A stretch of DNA of 64,000 bases. Source: Asticcacaulis sp. AND118 (GTDB lineage: Bacteria > Pseudomonadota > Alphaproteobacteria > Caulobacterales > Caulobacteraceae). The first letter of the stretch is position 1, and each line of letters begins with the position of its first letter. The DNA lies in contig NZ_CP084911.1 in the NCBI RefSeq assembly GCF_020535245.1, forward strand, positions 845,001 through 909,000, in the 5' to 3' direction. The notes below the pieces were generated by a model. The model was not told where the DNA came from, made no database searches, and saw only the letters and a program-made list of their open reading frames with translations. Both the position numbers and the translations under genes were made by a program. Shown piece after piece: positions 20,706 to 29,500 of the stretch.

Positions 20706-21020
20706 TCAGAAGGTCTCATCGATGAAGCGGCGGAAGGCCTTACGGTCACTGGCGAAGGTGCGATTGATCAGGTTGTCGATCTCGTGCGCCACATAGGCGT
20801 CGCGGGTGATCAGCGGATGGTAGCGCAGGGTGCCGTCTTCGCGTTGCGAGCGCAGGGCCTGTTTGTGTATCAAGCGCGCGATCAGAGTCTTGATGGTCGC
20901 ATCGCCCCAATCCCGGCCCGTCTTGACCTCGGCGATCAGGCGCGCCGGGGGCAGGGGCCCCAGCCGCCACAGAGCGTCCAGAACTGCCGATTCCGCATCG
21001 GTAATGGGGGGCAGGCTCAC
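20706..21020 (-). CDS. BlaI/MecI/CopY family transcriptional repressor
   Basis: 104 aa, GTG start 3 bases after the stop of the membrane protein gene. Winged-helix fold of the penicillinase-repressor family: DAESAVLDALWRLGPLPPAR, then recognition helix GDATIKTLIARLIHKQAL and wing RYHPLITRDAYV, followed by a short dimerisation tail. Usual partners are a BlaR1 sensor peptidase; none is present. Two copies of the family's TACA-N2-TGTA operator lie just upstream of the pair, so it probably represses its own operon. Confidence 0.85.
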   Translation of the reverse strand: MSLPPITDAESAVLDALWRLGPLPPARLIAEVKTGRDWGDATIKTLIARLIHKQALRSQREDGTLRYHPLITRDAYVAHEIDNLINRTFASDRKAFRRFIDETF

Positions 21021-21023
21021 GCC

Positions 21024-21473
21024 CTATTCCCCCAGCACCGCGCGGTCGATCCGTGCTTCGACCGCCCAGTGGGCGATGACCGCGACCGAGCCGGTGATTA
21101 GGCCCAGCAGGATCAACGAGGCGATCTCGGCCCAGCCGGGCGCCAGCACCGCTACGGGCGGCACGGTCTTCACATTGGCCAGCCCGATGGTCATGTTCAG
21201 TGTTCCAAAAGCCGCCCCGACGAGTCCGGCCAGCGGCCCGCCTAGTCTCAACCCCTTGAGAAAGGCCGAACTGCCGGCCAGACGCGGTCCCTGCAGCAGT
21301 TTGCGAATACAGACCGCGATAGCCGCAGCCGTGGCCGCCAGCAGGCCAAGGATCAGCACCTGCACCGGCATGGCGGCGTGCTGAAAGATGGTCAGGGGCG
21401 TGAACGGTGCGGCCAGAGCCATGCCGGGTGCGAGCAGGGATGCCGAGACAAGACACAGTGACAAAAGGCGCAT
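21024..21473 (-). CDS. ExbB/TolQ/MotA-like small membrane protein
   Basis: 149 aa from the ATG at 21473, which has GGAGG 5 bases upstream. Signal-like N-terminus (LLSLCLVSASLLAPGMALA), then three hydrophobic helices: VQVLILGLLAATAAAIAVC, GGPLAGLVGAAFGTLNMTIG and IASLILLGLITGSVAVIAHW. The GxxxGTxxMTxGLAN...APGxAE pattern resembles the pore-lining region of ExbB/TolQ proton channels, but the large cytoplasmic loop is short and no ExbD partner is adjacent. Function uncertain; controlled with the BlaI-type repressor. Confidence 0.6.
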   Translation of the reverse strand: MRLLSLCLVSASLLAPGMALAAPFTPLTIFQHAAMPVQVLILGLLAATAAAIAVCIRKLLQGPRLAGSSAFLKGLRLGGPLAGLVGAAFGTLNMTIGLANVKTVPPVAVLAPGWAEIASLILLGLITGSVAVIAHWAVEARIDRAVLGE

Positions 21474-21487
21474 AATTTCCTCCAATT

Positions 21488-21519
21488 TACGTTTGTAGAT
21501 TTTATATTCTACATTTGTA
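21488..21519. promoter_or_regulatory. Tandem BlaI-type operators
   Basis: TACATTTGTA (21510-21519) is a perfect TACA-N2-TGTA site; TACGTTTGTA (21488-21497) matches it at 9 of 10 bases. Their starts are 22 bases apart, two helical turns, and they lie in an AT-rich stretch immediately before the membrane protein's ribosome-binding site. Confidence 0.75.
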
Positions 21520-21553
21520 AATCGGAGTCAACCGTCTCTTTTGCACGCGTGTC

Positions 21554-23872
21554 TCAGGTGGTCTGCGCGGGGGCTCTTTTCAAAATCCGCGCCTCGTAGA
21601 CATTGGCCCACTGATCGCGGTCGGCCTCAAGGCGCACGCGAACCTTCGCCTTGCCCCTGGTCAGGGCTTCCGGCAGCGGATAGGCGACGATATTGCGCGC
21701 CACCGTCGGCTCGCCCGACAGGGTTTCGGTCGCCAGCAACTGCCCATCCACCAGCAGGCGGAACGATTTTTTACGATCGCGCCCGGCATAGGCCACTTGC
21801 AGCACCAGCGGCCCTTCGATGGTCTTGAGGTCGAACGCGATATAGCCCTTCTGGATCAGGCGCCCGCGCTCGGCGATATGGGTGATGGTCGCCGTGTTGG
21901 GCGTGCCGGCAAAGGCGTGGTCGGTTTCCGGCTGCTGCTCGCCCAGACGGATCAGGTCCACCGTGCGCGCGGCCATGTCGGCGCGGTCCTTCGCCGCCTG
22001 ACGCCAGACGGGTTCTTCGGCCGTCCACTCCGCCGTGCCGAAACGGCGGAAATAGACGGCGGTGCGGTTGCGATGCTGGAGAAAGAAGGGTTTGAGGCTG
22101 AGATCGCCCGGCCGCCCCTGATCGCCCAGCCGATACTGGTGCAGGCCGCCCGCGGCCACCAGCTCAGGCGCGGCCCTGTCCGATACCAGCGCCGGATCGA
22201 CGCCTTCCCAGGCCTTGTCCGACGGGCCGAGATCGCCGGCCAGCACCAGCGGTCCGCTGAGGAAGGCGATCAGCTTGGCGTCGTCCGGCATGGCCTCGAC
22301 GCGCACCGGCATGGGGAGGGTCAGTTCGAGGCGGTCCCCGGCCTTGAGGCCCGTCAGTATCAGATAGCTACCATCGCGAGTGCCCACTGTCTGACCGTTG
22401 CGCTTCAGCACCGGCGCGGCGCACCAGCCGGGCACGCGCAGGGCCAGGGATTTCGGGGCTTTCCGGACGGTGATGACCACCTGATCCGACAGCGGGAAGG
22501 CGGTTTCCATATCGAGCTTGGCTTCCGGCGCATCGAGCGTCGAGGCGTAATAGAGATTGACCGCCACGGCGTCGCCGCGCTTCCAGTAGACGCTTTCGCC
22601 GTGCTTGGAATGGCTTTCCATACCCGAACCGACGCAGCACCAGAAATCATTGGTCGGGTCGGAATGCACCCGGCCCAGCCCCGAGGCCAGACCGGTGAAA
22701 TAGGTGAACATGCCCGTTTCCGGGTCCTGCTGGCTCATAATGTGGTTGAGGTGCGCCCGCTCGTAGAAATCGAACAGGGCCGCATCCCCGCTCCAGCCAT
22801 AGAGATGGCGCGTCAGGCGCAACATATTGTAGCTGTTGCAGGCTTCACAGGTCTGCTGATCGAGGCGGGTGGAAAGTTGCCGCGGCATACCGAAATGTTC
22901 GTGGTCGGAATTGCCGCCGATGACGTAGGAATGATCGCGCGTCACCGTCTGCCAGAAGAACCGCGCGGTTTGTGCATCCGTCGGGTCCCCGGCCAGTTCG
23001 TACAGGCGGGCCGAGCCGACGATCTTGGGGATCTGGGTATTGGCGTGCTTGCCGGCCAGTTCGTCGCGGCCGGCGGCCAGCGGATCGACAATGGCGCGAT
23101 GGCGCAGGCGCTGCGCCAGACCCAGCCAGCGCGGGTTTTTCGTGCGGGCGTAAAGCTCGGCATAGGATTCGGTCAGGCCCCCGTGTTCGGCGCGCAGAAT
23201 CTCCTGCACCTGAGTATCCGTAAGGCCTTCGAGGATCGTCCCCAGATAGTCGCCCAGGCCCCCGGCGACCGTCAGCCCGTCTTTCAGTCCCGCATAGTGA
23301 TGGGCGTCCAGCGCCCCGGCGAAGACCTTGTGATAGGTATAGAGCGGCACCCAGCCGCCATTGAGATCGAAGCCGGAGGTACGGATATCGCCCTTGCGCA
23401 ACTCCTCATAGACGACCTTGCCGTCGACCTCCCGGCCATTACGGCGGACCGTCGTGCCCCCGGCATAGCCGTCGCCGGTCTTCGCCTGCACCGCCTTGAG
23501 TTCGGACAGCACATAGGCGGCGCGCTCGCGAAATTCGGGCTTCCCCGTCTGAGCATACATCAACGATACGCCGGACAGATAGTGACCGAGGCTGTGGCCT
23601 GCTATGCCGCGCGCCTCCCAGCCGCCATAGACCTCGCCCTTTGGCTCCACACCGGCTCCGGCGCGGAAATTGTGCAGCAGGCGATCAGCGGACAACGACA
23701 GGAGATAGCGCTGATTGGCCTCGATCGAAGTCAGGAAGATCGACGGCTTCAGCCGCACCTGCGATAGGGGGAAGGGGGAGGCGGCCAGATCCGCCCTTGA
23801 CAGGGCTCCGGCGCGCGTTGCCGCCATCGCCATGCCTGCCACCGTTACGCCACGTCGCGTCCAGCCGTTCAT
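21554..23872 (-). CDS. GH127 beta-L-arabinofuranosidase-like glycoside hydrolase
   Basis: 772 aa from ATG 23872 (GGGAG upstream). Twin-arginine-like export signal (WTRRGVTVAGMAMAA). (alpha/alpha)6 barrel about 50-440 with the family's opening SLSADRLLHNFR, the metal/catalytic residues in TCEACNSYNMLRLTRHLY and the Cys pair of NDFWCCVGSGMESHSK near residue 410; C-terminal beta domains follow. GH127 enzymes use a zinc-held Cys nucleophile to release L-arabinofuranose from plant side chains such as those of pectin and extensin. It is divergent from a PL10 pectate lyase, in keeping with pectin breakdown. Confidence 0.88.
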   Translation of the reverse strand: MNGWTRRGVTVAGMAMAATRAGALSRADLAASPFPLSQVRLKPSIFLTSIEANQRYLLSLSADRLLHNFRAGAGVEPKGEVYGGWEARGIAGHSLGHYLSGVSLMYAQTGKPEFRERAAYVLSELKAVQAKTGDGYAGGTTVRRNGREVDGKVVYEELRKGDIRTSGFDLNGGWVPLYTYHKVFAGALDAHHYAGLKDGLTVAGGLGDYLGTILEGLTDTQVQEILRAEHGGLTESYAELYARTKNPRWLGLAQRLRHRAIVDPLAAGRDELAGKHANTQIPKIVGSARLYELAGDPTDAQTARFFWQTVTRDHSYVIGGNSDHEHFGMPRQLSTRLDQQTCEACNSYNMLRLTRHLYGWSGDAALFDFYERAHLNHIMSQQDPETGMFTYFTGLASGLGRVHSDPTNDFWCCVGSGMESHSKHGESVYWKRGDAVAVNLYYASTLDAPEAKLDMETAFPLSDQVVITVRKAPKSLALRVPGWCAAPVLKRNGQTVGTRDGSYLILTGLKAGDRLELTLPMPVRVEAMPDDAKLIAFLSGPLVLAGDLGPSDKAWEGVDPALVSDRAAPELVAAGGLHQYRLGDQGRPGDLSLKPFFLQHRNRTAVYFRRFGTAEWTAEEPVWRQAAKDRADMAARTVDLIRLGEQQPETDHAFAGTPNTATITHIAERGRLIQKGYIAFDLKTIEGPLVLQVAYAGRDRKKSFRLLVDGQLLATETLSGEPTVARNIVAYPLPEALTRGKAKVRVRLEADRDQWANVYEARILKRAPAQTT

Positions 23873-23972
23873 CCGTCTGCTCCCTTTGTTTGTTGGCAAG
23901 ACTATAGCGGCTCATTTGTCTGAGTAAAATCAAAGTTGAGGCGCGCGACGGATTCCGGCTTGCCATGCGTTC

Positions 23973-23986
23973 TGACACCGGTATCA
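23973..23986. promoter_or_regulatory. ACCGGT-centred palindrome before the PL10 gene
   Basis: TGACACCGGTATCA, 6 of 7 positions symmetric, 34 bases before the pectate lyase start in the divergent GH127/PL10 region. The shape fits LacI- or GntR-family sugar regulators. A second site with the same core lies before the PL1 gene at 30095. Confidence 0.5.
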
Positions 23987-24020
23987 TAAATCGATAACAC
24001 ACAAACTTCGGGGAAATGCC

Positions 24021-25316
24021 ATGCACCGCCGCGCCTTGCTCTCAAGCCTTGCCGTTCTGCCGTTTATCACACCCGTCGCGGCGCAGGCCGCCCAGATCGG
24101 CGTCAACACGCCGTTCCCGCCGCTGACGCCGGAACGCATCAAGGCGCTGGCCCCGGCGGGCGAGCAGGCGGCCTGGCTCGATTACCTCAGGCGGTCGGAA
24201 ACGCAACTGGCCGCCGATCAGGCCGCTCTTCTGGCCGAGCGCAAGGGCCTGTCGGTCATTCCCGCCGACCCTAAGACCGGCAATGGGGAAAAGACCATGC
24301 CGCTTACCCAGCCGACGGAATGGTACGCGTCCGCCGAAGGGCGCAAGGTCGCCGACAATATCGTCAGCTTCCAGACCCCCGCCGGCGGCTGGGGCAAGAA
24401 TCAGCCGCACGATACCGAGCCCCGCGTGCGCGGGCAGCACTTCGTCGCCGGCAACACCCTGCAAACCAAGCCGGCGGGCGATTTCGACGCGCCGACCATC
24501 CCCAACTGGAGCTATGTCGGCACGATCGACAACGACGCGACCATCACCGAAACGCGCTTTCTGGCCCTGGCCTATACCGCCACCGAGGATGTCCGTTACC
24601 GCGACGGCTCGATCAAAGGGTTGAATTACCTGCTTAATGCGCAGTTCCCCACCGGCGGCTGGCCGCAGGTCTGGCCGCTGATGGGCGGCTATCACGACGG
24701 CATGACGCTCAACGACAACGCCATGATCTCGGTGGCCCGCCTGATGGGCGACGCCGGGCGCGGCGAAGCGGGGTTCGGCTTCCTGCCCGCCGATCTGCGC
24801 CAGCGTCTGCTGGCGGCGGAACAACGGGCACTGGCTGTCTTCCTCAAGGCGCAGGTGATCGTCGACGGCAAGCGCACCATGTGGGCCCAGCAATACGACG
24901 CCCTGACCCTGATGCCCGCCTCGGCGCGCAACTACGAGATGCCGTCACTGAGTTCCGCCGAAAGCGGCTCTTTGCTGGTCTATCTGATGAAGCAGCCGAC
25001 CCCTTCGGCGGAGATGAAGGCGGCCATCGTCGCTGGGATCGAAACGCTGGAAAAGACCAGGATCGACGGTAAGGCGTTCGAGCACACGCCCGATCGTCTG
25101 GACCGCCGTCTGGTCGACAAGCCGGGCGCCGGTCCCATCTGGTCGCGCTATTACGATCTGAAGACGTTGAAACCCATTTTCGGCAACCGCACCAAGACGC
25201 TGCACGACACGATCGACGACGTGGAGCCGGAGCGCCGCCGCGGTTATGCCTGGTTCAGTTCGGGTCCGCAGAGCGCCCTGAAGGCCTATATCGCGTGGAA
25301 GGCGAAATATGGCTGA
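24021..25316 (+). CDS. pelA: Pectate lyase, family PL10
   Basis: 431 aa, exported (MHRRALLSSLAVLPFITPVAA). (alpha/alpha) toroid of PL10: NDATITETRFLALAY, GGWPQVWPLMGGYHDG near residue 212, TLNDNAMISVARL, SARNYEMPSLSSAESG and the C-terminal RRRGYAWFSSGPQ. Cleaves polygalacturonate by beta-elimination with calcium. Length is typical of a single catalytic domain without carbohydrate-binding modules. Transcribed away from GH127 and likely controlled by the palindrome just upstream. Confidence 0.9.
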   Translation: MHRRALLSSLAVLPFITPVAAQAAQIGVNTPFPPLTPERIKALAPAGEQAAWLDYLRRSETQLAADQAALLAERKGLSVIPADPKTGNGEKTMPLTQPTEWYASAEGRKVADNIVSFQTPAGGWGKNQPHDTEPRVRGQHFVAGNTLQTKPAGDFDAPTIPNWSYVGTIDNDATITETRFLALAYTATEDVRYRDGSIKGLNYLLNAQFPTGGWPQVWPLMGGYHDGMTLNDNAMISVARLMGDAGRGEAGFGFLPADLRQRLLAAEQRALAVFLKAQVIVDGKRTMWAQQYDALTLMPASARNYEMPSLSSAESGSLLVYLMKQPTPSAEMKAAIVAGIETLEKTRIDGKAFEHTPDRLDRRLVDKPGAGPIWSRYYDLKTLKPIFGNRTKTLHDTIDDVEPERRRGYAWFSSGPQSALKAYIAWKAKYG

Positions 25317-25392
25317 GCCGATCCTAATGGAAAACTTATGTCCGGCGTGATCACTTTGGAGCCATAATAACACCCGCTTCGAAGTCATCCTT

Positions 25393-25845
25393 ATGGCCAA
25401 ACCACACCCGGCCGCAGACCCTGCCTACGCCCCCCACCTACCGCATGAGGGGGCGGCGGTACGAATTCTGCTGGTGGAGGACAATCCCGCCAATGCGCTG
25501 GTGGCCGGGCTGTTTCTCGAACAGATGGGCTACGAACACGATCAGGCCGGAAACGGTCGCGAGGCGGTCGAATCCTATGGGACCGGGCAATACGGTCTGA
25601 TCCTGATGGATCTGCAAATGCCGGAAATGGATGGATACGAAGCGACCCGCCGCATCCGTCATATCGAAGCCGAAAGCGGGAAGACGCCGGTGCCCATCGT
25701 GGCGCTGACGGCCCATGCCCTCAGCGGCGACCGCGAGGCCTGTCTGGCGGCGGGCATGGACGACTATATGTCCAAACCCTTTAAGCCCGATGAGCTGCGT
25801 GCCTGTCTGGCGCGACTGATCGCTGCGCCGCCACCCGCCGCATAA
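25393..25845 (+). CDS. Single-domain response regulator (receiver)
   Basis: 150 aa. One CheY-like receiver domain (residues 24-142): acidic pocket VEDN, phospho-acceptor Asp in LILMDLQMPEMDGYEA, conserved Thr/Ala in VALTAHAL and Lys in MSKPFKPDEL. No output domain. The motif set resembles receivers of hybrid histidine kinases (ArcB/BarA style), so it may be a phosphorelay shuttle. No kinase is adjacent. Confidence 0.85.
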   Translation: MAKPHPAADPAYAPHLPHEGAAVRILLVEDNPANALVAGLFLEQMGYEHDQAGNGREAVESYGTGQYGLILMDLQMPEMDGYEATRRIRHIEAESGKTPVPIVALTAHALSGDREACLAAGMDDYMSKPFKPDELRACLARLIAAPPPAA

Positions 25846-25936
25846 GCCCGCGCACCGCATCGGGCGAGACGCCGTCACTGTTCATCAGCAACTGCACGAT
25901 CGGTTCGGACAGCAGGTCTTCCAGTCGGGGATTCAT
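25781..25936 (-). CDS. Small hypothetical protein, possibly iron-regulated
   Basis: 51 aa (MNPRLEDLLSEPIVQLLMNS...), too short for a normal ORF listing. Its 3' end overlaps the receiver gene by 65 bases on the opposite strand. The first 35 residues look like a genuine amphipathic helical protein; the last 15 lie in the overlap. It is transcribed away from the paired Fur-type boxes at 25973-26018. No strong ribosome-binding site. Not recognised. Confidence 0.4.
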   Translation of the reverse strand: MNPRLEDLLSEPIVQLLMNSDGVSPDAVRGLMRRVAAQRSVAPDRHAAHRA

Positions 25937-25972
25937 GGGTGCGCCGCCTTCACGTTCAATAGAACGATTTCC

Positions 25973-26018
25973 ATTTGCGAATAGGTCTCAATAATGCTAA
26001 TGAGAATTATTCGCAAAT
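25973..26018. promoter_or_regulatory. Pair of inverted Fur-type boxes
   Basis: Perfect 11-base inverted arms ATTTGCGAATA (25973-25983) and TATTCGCAAAT (26008-26018). Each arm belongs to a 15-base copy of one motif: TGCGAATAGGTCTCA going right, and TGCGAATAATTCTCA on the other strand (13 of 15 identical). Bases 25996-26014 match the Fur consensus at about 14 of 19 positions. Located between two divergent small genes. Confidence 0.7.
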
Positions 26019-26047
26019 AATTTCTGCCCCGGAGGTTGCCTTTTCTC

Positions 26048-26566
26048 ATGCGTCAGACCCCGACTCCTCCTCACATATCGCCCGTATCGCCTCAGGGCCG
26101 CGACCTGCGCAGTCTGCGTTATGCCGAGCATTTCCTGACCTGGGCGCTGCGCACCTCGGTCGCCTGTTCCCCGCACTGCCGCATGTTGCAGCGGGAGTTC
26201 GTCCACGCCTTCGGGCCGGAGCCGTCGGAAGGCCTGCGCGCCTTTCACGGTTGGCTGCTCGCTCTGTCGCGCGGGCGGCGGCGTCTGGAGATCGGCCGTC
26301 CGGGCCTGATTACCCTGACCCGCGACGAAGAGATGCTGCTCAGTCTCCTGACGGCGGCCCAAACAGGCGAGGCCGGACGCTTCACCGCTCAGGCGCGCTT
26401 CATTATGGGGGCCGAGCCGGGCGAGGCGCTCTACGCGGCTGCCCACGCCCTGATGGACCTGATGGACCGGCGCGGCCACGGTTTGCCCATACCTAAAGAA
26501 TCTAGGCGCGACCTGCCCGCCGTCACGCCCTGCGCCGGGCAGGCGCCCCGGCTCAAAGCGGTTTAG
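26048..26566 (+). CDS. Hypothetical protein downstream of Fur-type boxes
   Basis: 172 aa, not recognised. ATG 26048 follows GGAGG by 12 bases; TTG 26036 would leave no spacing. Soluble, helical, with a Cys-x3-His-Cys cluster in SVACSPHCRMLQREF (about 42-50) and repeated Ala/Leu-rich helices (MLLSLLTAAQTGEAGRF). Position next to the iron-type operator suggests induction in iron shortage. Its 3' end overlaps the convergent glycosyltransferase gene by 14 bases. Confidence 0.7.
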   Translation: MRQTPTPPHISPVSPQGRDLRSLRYAEHFLTWALRTSVACSPHCRMLQREFVHAFGPEPSEGLRAFHGWLLALSRGRRRLEIGRPGLITLTRDEEMLLSLLTAAQTGEAGRFTAQARFIMGAEPGEALYAAAHALMDLMDRRGHGLPIPKESRRDLPAVTPCAGQAPRLKAV

Positions 26567-29500
26567 CGGATGCGGCGGTCACCCGCCCGCTGCGCTCCAG
26601 CTTGCCCCAACCGACGGCCAGCCCGCGCCCGGCCGAGGCCAGCGCCTTGAGCACCACATAGTACATGATCTGGCGGTAGACGAAGCGCTGCGACAGCAGC
26701 CAGAAGACGGGATAGCGCGTTTCGCGCGGCTCCAGCAGATAGGCGATGCCGCCGCACAGGGCGTCGATGACGATGAAGACCGCCCAGTAGATCAGCATAC
26801 GCCCCAGCGTGCCGTCGGTCTGGGCCAGCCCGTGCTGGCTGATCGTCCACGCCGTCGCCACGATATTGACCATCAGCGCCAGATCGATCAGCGGCGAAAT
26901 GACCGAAAAGCCGATCTGAAACACCCAGGCCTGCGGCAGGCCGATGCGCGCCAGCCCCTTCGGCTGGCCTTCGCGCAGGATGCGCCGGTGCTTCCACAGG
27001 CATTGCAGCGTCCCGAAGGCCCAGCGGTAGCGCTGCTTGATCAGGGCCGCGAAGCTTTCCGGCGCTTCGGTCCACGCCACGGCGTCCTGATCGTAGGCCA
27101 CGGCCCAGCCCTGGCGCTGAATGGCGATGGTCAGGTCCTGATCTTCGGCCAGCGTGTCGTGCGGATAACCGCCGACGGCCTCCAGCGCCGTGCGCCGCCA
27201 CGCCCCGACCGCGCCGGGCACCACCATCATCGCCCCGAAAACGGCCAGAGCCGAACGCTCCAGATTCTGCGCCGTGACATATTCCACACCCTGCCAGCGG
27301 GTGACGAAGTTGAAGCGGTTGCCGACCTTGGCATTGCCGGCCACCGCCCCGATTTCCGGACGGACGAACCAGCGCACCAGCCGGGCAATGGTTTCCGGCT
27401 CGAACTGCGTATCGGCGTCCAGCGCGATGATGATTTCGCCCTGTGCCCTTGCGATGCCGGTATTGACCGCCGTGGCCTTCCCCGCATTGGCCTGCGTGAT
27501 CAGGGTGACGCGCGGGTCGCCGGCGAAGGCGCGAGCGACGATGGTGCTCGTCTCGTCTTTGGAGCCGTCATCGACCACCACGACCTCCAGCTCGACACCG
27601 GTGCTGGTCAGGACGCGGCGCACCGAGGCTTCGATGACGCGGGCCTCGTTATAGGCCGGGATGATGACGCTGACCCGGCGTGAGCGGACAAAGGCGGCGA
27701 TCCCGCCTTCCGGCGTTTCCGTGGGCGGGTCCATATGGCCGCTGTAGTCGGCCCAGATGGCCATGACGCTGAGGGCAATCGCCCGCGTCACCCCCAGCAC
27801 GATGGCGGCGACGAACAGCCCTTGCAGGGCCACCGTGCCCCAGGCCAGCAGCATGAACAGGCCGATATCGAAGCGCACGGCGGCGAGGTCGCTGCCCGAC
27901 AGGGCGGGCATGGCCCGCGCCGTCGGCAGGCCGGTCAGGCCGCTGACCGTGGTGAACTGATAGCCCTGCGCCTTCAGGGCGCGGATGAGGCGGGGCAGGG
28001 CGTCGATGGTCTGCTGGCGGTCGCCGCCGGAATCGTGCAGCAGCACGACCTGACCCGAACGGCAGTTATTGGCATCGGCGCGGCAGGCGTCGGACGCCGC
28101 GCTTTCGGCCCCGGCGGCCACGCCTTTGAGCACATTGTCGATGATGGCCTGCGTCCCCGGTCGTTGCCAGTCCTCGGAATCGACGTGCAGGCCGACGCTG
28201 GTATAGCCCATGCGCTGCGCCAGAAGCGCCGGGCCCAGTTCGTTCTCGGTCGTCGGCTCGGCGTCGCCGAAATAGGGGGCGCGCACCCAGCGCAGCGAAC
28301 GGCCCGTATAGGCTTCGACCACGCGCTGGGTCGAGTTCAGTTCGACCCTGGCCCACTCTGCCGGGATGGTCGCCATATTGGGGTGGGTATAGGTGTGGTT
28401 GCCCAGCTCATGCCCCTGCGCCAGCATGGATTTGAGCAGGAAGGGATGGCCCAGCGCCTTTTCGCCGACGACGAAGAAGGTGGCGGGCACCTGCTCGGCC
28501 TTGAGGATTTTCAGCACCTTGGGCGTCCATTTCGGGTCGGGACCGTCGTCGAAGGTCAGGGCGATCCAGCCCGGCCGGAAGCCGGTGCGCCGCACCACAT
28601 AGGGCGTCGGCAGGCTGTCATAGGTCTGGTCCTGCGCCACCCGCTGGGCGTCGAAGACGACGCGGCGGCGGCCCAAGGTCGGGGTGGCGGCGATGCGCAG
28701 CACTTCGCCCGCGCCTTCGACATCGACATTGCCGGCGGGTTTCAGCGTGGCGAGATCAGGCGTGCCCTGCCCCTGAAAGCGGGCGAAGTCCTGCCACACG
28801 CCGGGGTCTTCCGAGCCGAGCCGCCACAGGGCCACGCCATAGGCATCGGTGTCGTGCACGGTCAGCAGCTGATTCCACGCGCTGACGGCATCGAGCATCC
28901 AGATGTCGTGGTTGACCCCGTTCTCCTGATAGGCAAAGCCGCTATTGCCCGTGTCGCGGTCATAGGTCACCGCAGCGTCGGAATCGTGGGCGATCAGCCA
29001 CGCGTCGCCGACGGTCAGCACGGTCGTCCCGGCCTTCGACCAGTCGTAAGCGTAGTTGCCAATGCAAACGATGGCCTTGTCGGCGGGCACAGCCTTCATG
29101 GCGGCGCTCAGACGGGCCTCGAACCAGTCCTGCGCCGCGATCGGCCCGGCGGTATCGACCATGGAGTGCTGATCGTAGACCATTAGGAACAGCTTGTCCG
29201 CCGCATGGGCGAAGGTCGTCAGGTTCCACGCCGGATCGTCGACCGGCGCAGTGGCGGTGACAAGATAGCCTTCGGCCCCCAATCGCGTACGGGCCTCTTT
29301 CAGGAACGCCAGATAGGGTTTGAGCGCAGCGGGCTCCAGATTCTCCAAATCGAAGACGACCCCTGCCGACTTCTCGCGCTTCAGCGTGTCCTCGACCTGC
29401 GTCAGCAACCGCGTCCGCGCCGCGGCATCGGTCAGCAGCCGACGGGTATTCTCGCGCTCGAAGCCTTCGCGCCAGGTGTTCTGAACCATGGTCAGCAGGG

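Noticed and set aside
21024-21473. BlaR1 sensor next to BlaI
   Set aside because: Protein is far too short and has no HExxH motif or penicillin-binding domain.
27735-29186. 483-codon plus-strand frame inside the GH18-NodB-GT2 gene
   Set aside because: Exact antisense of the deacetylase and GH18-like domains, with no start signal and no recognisable domain.
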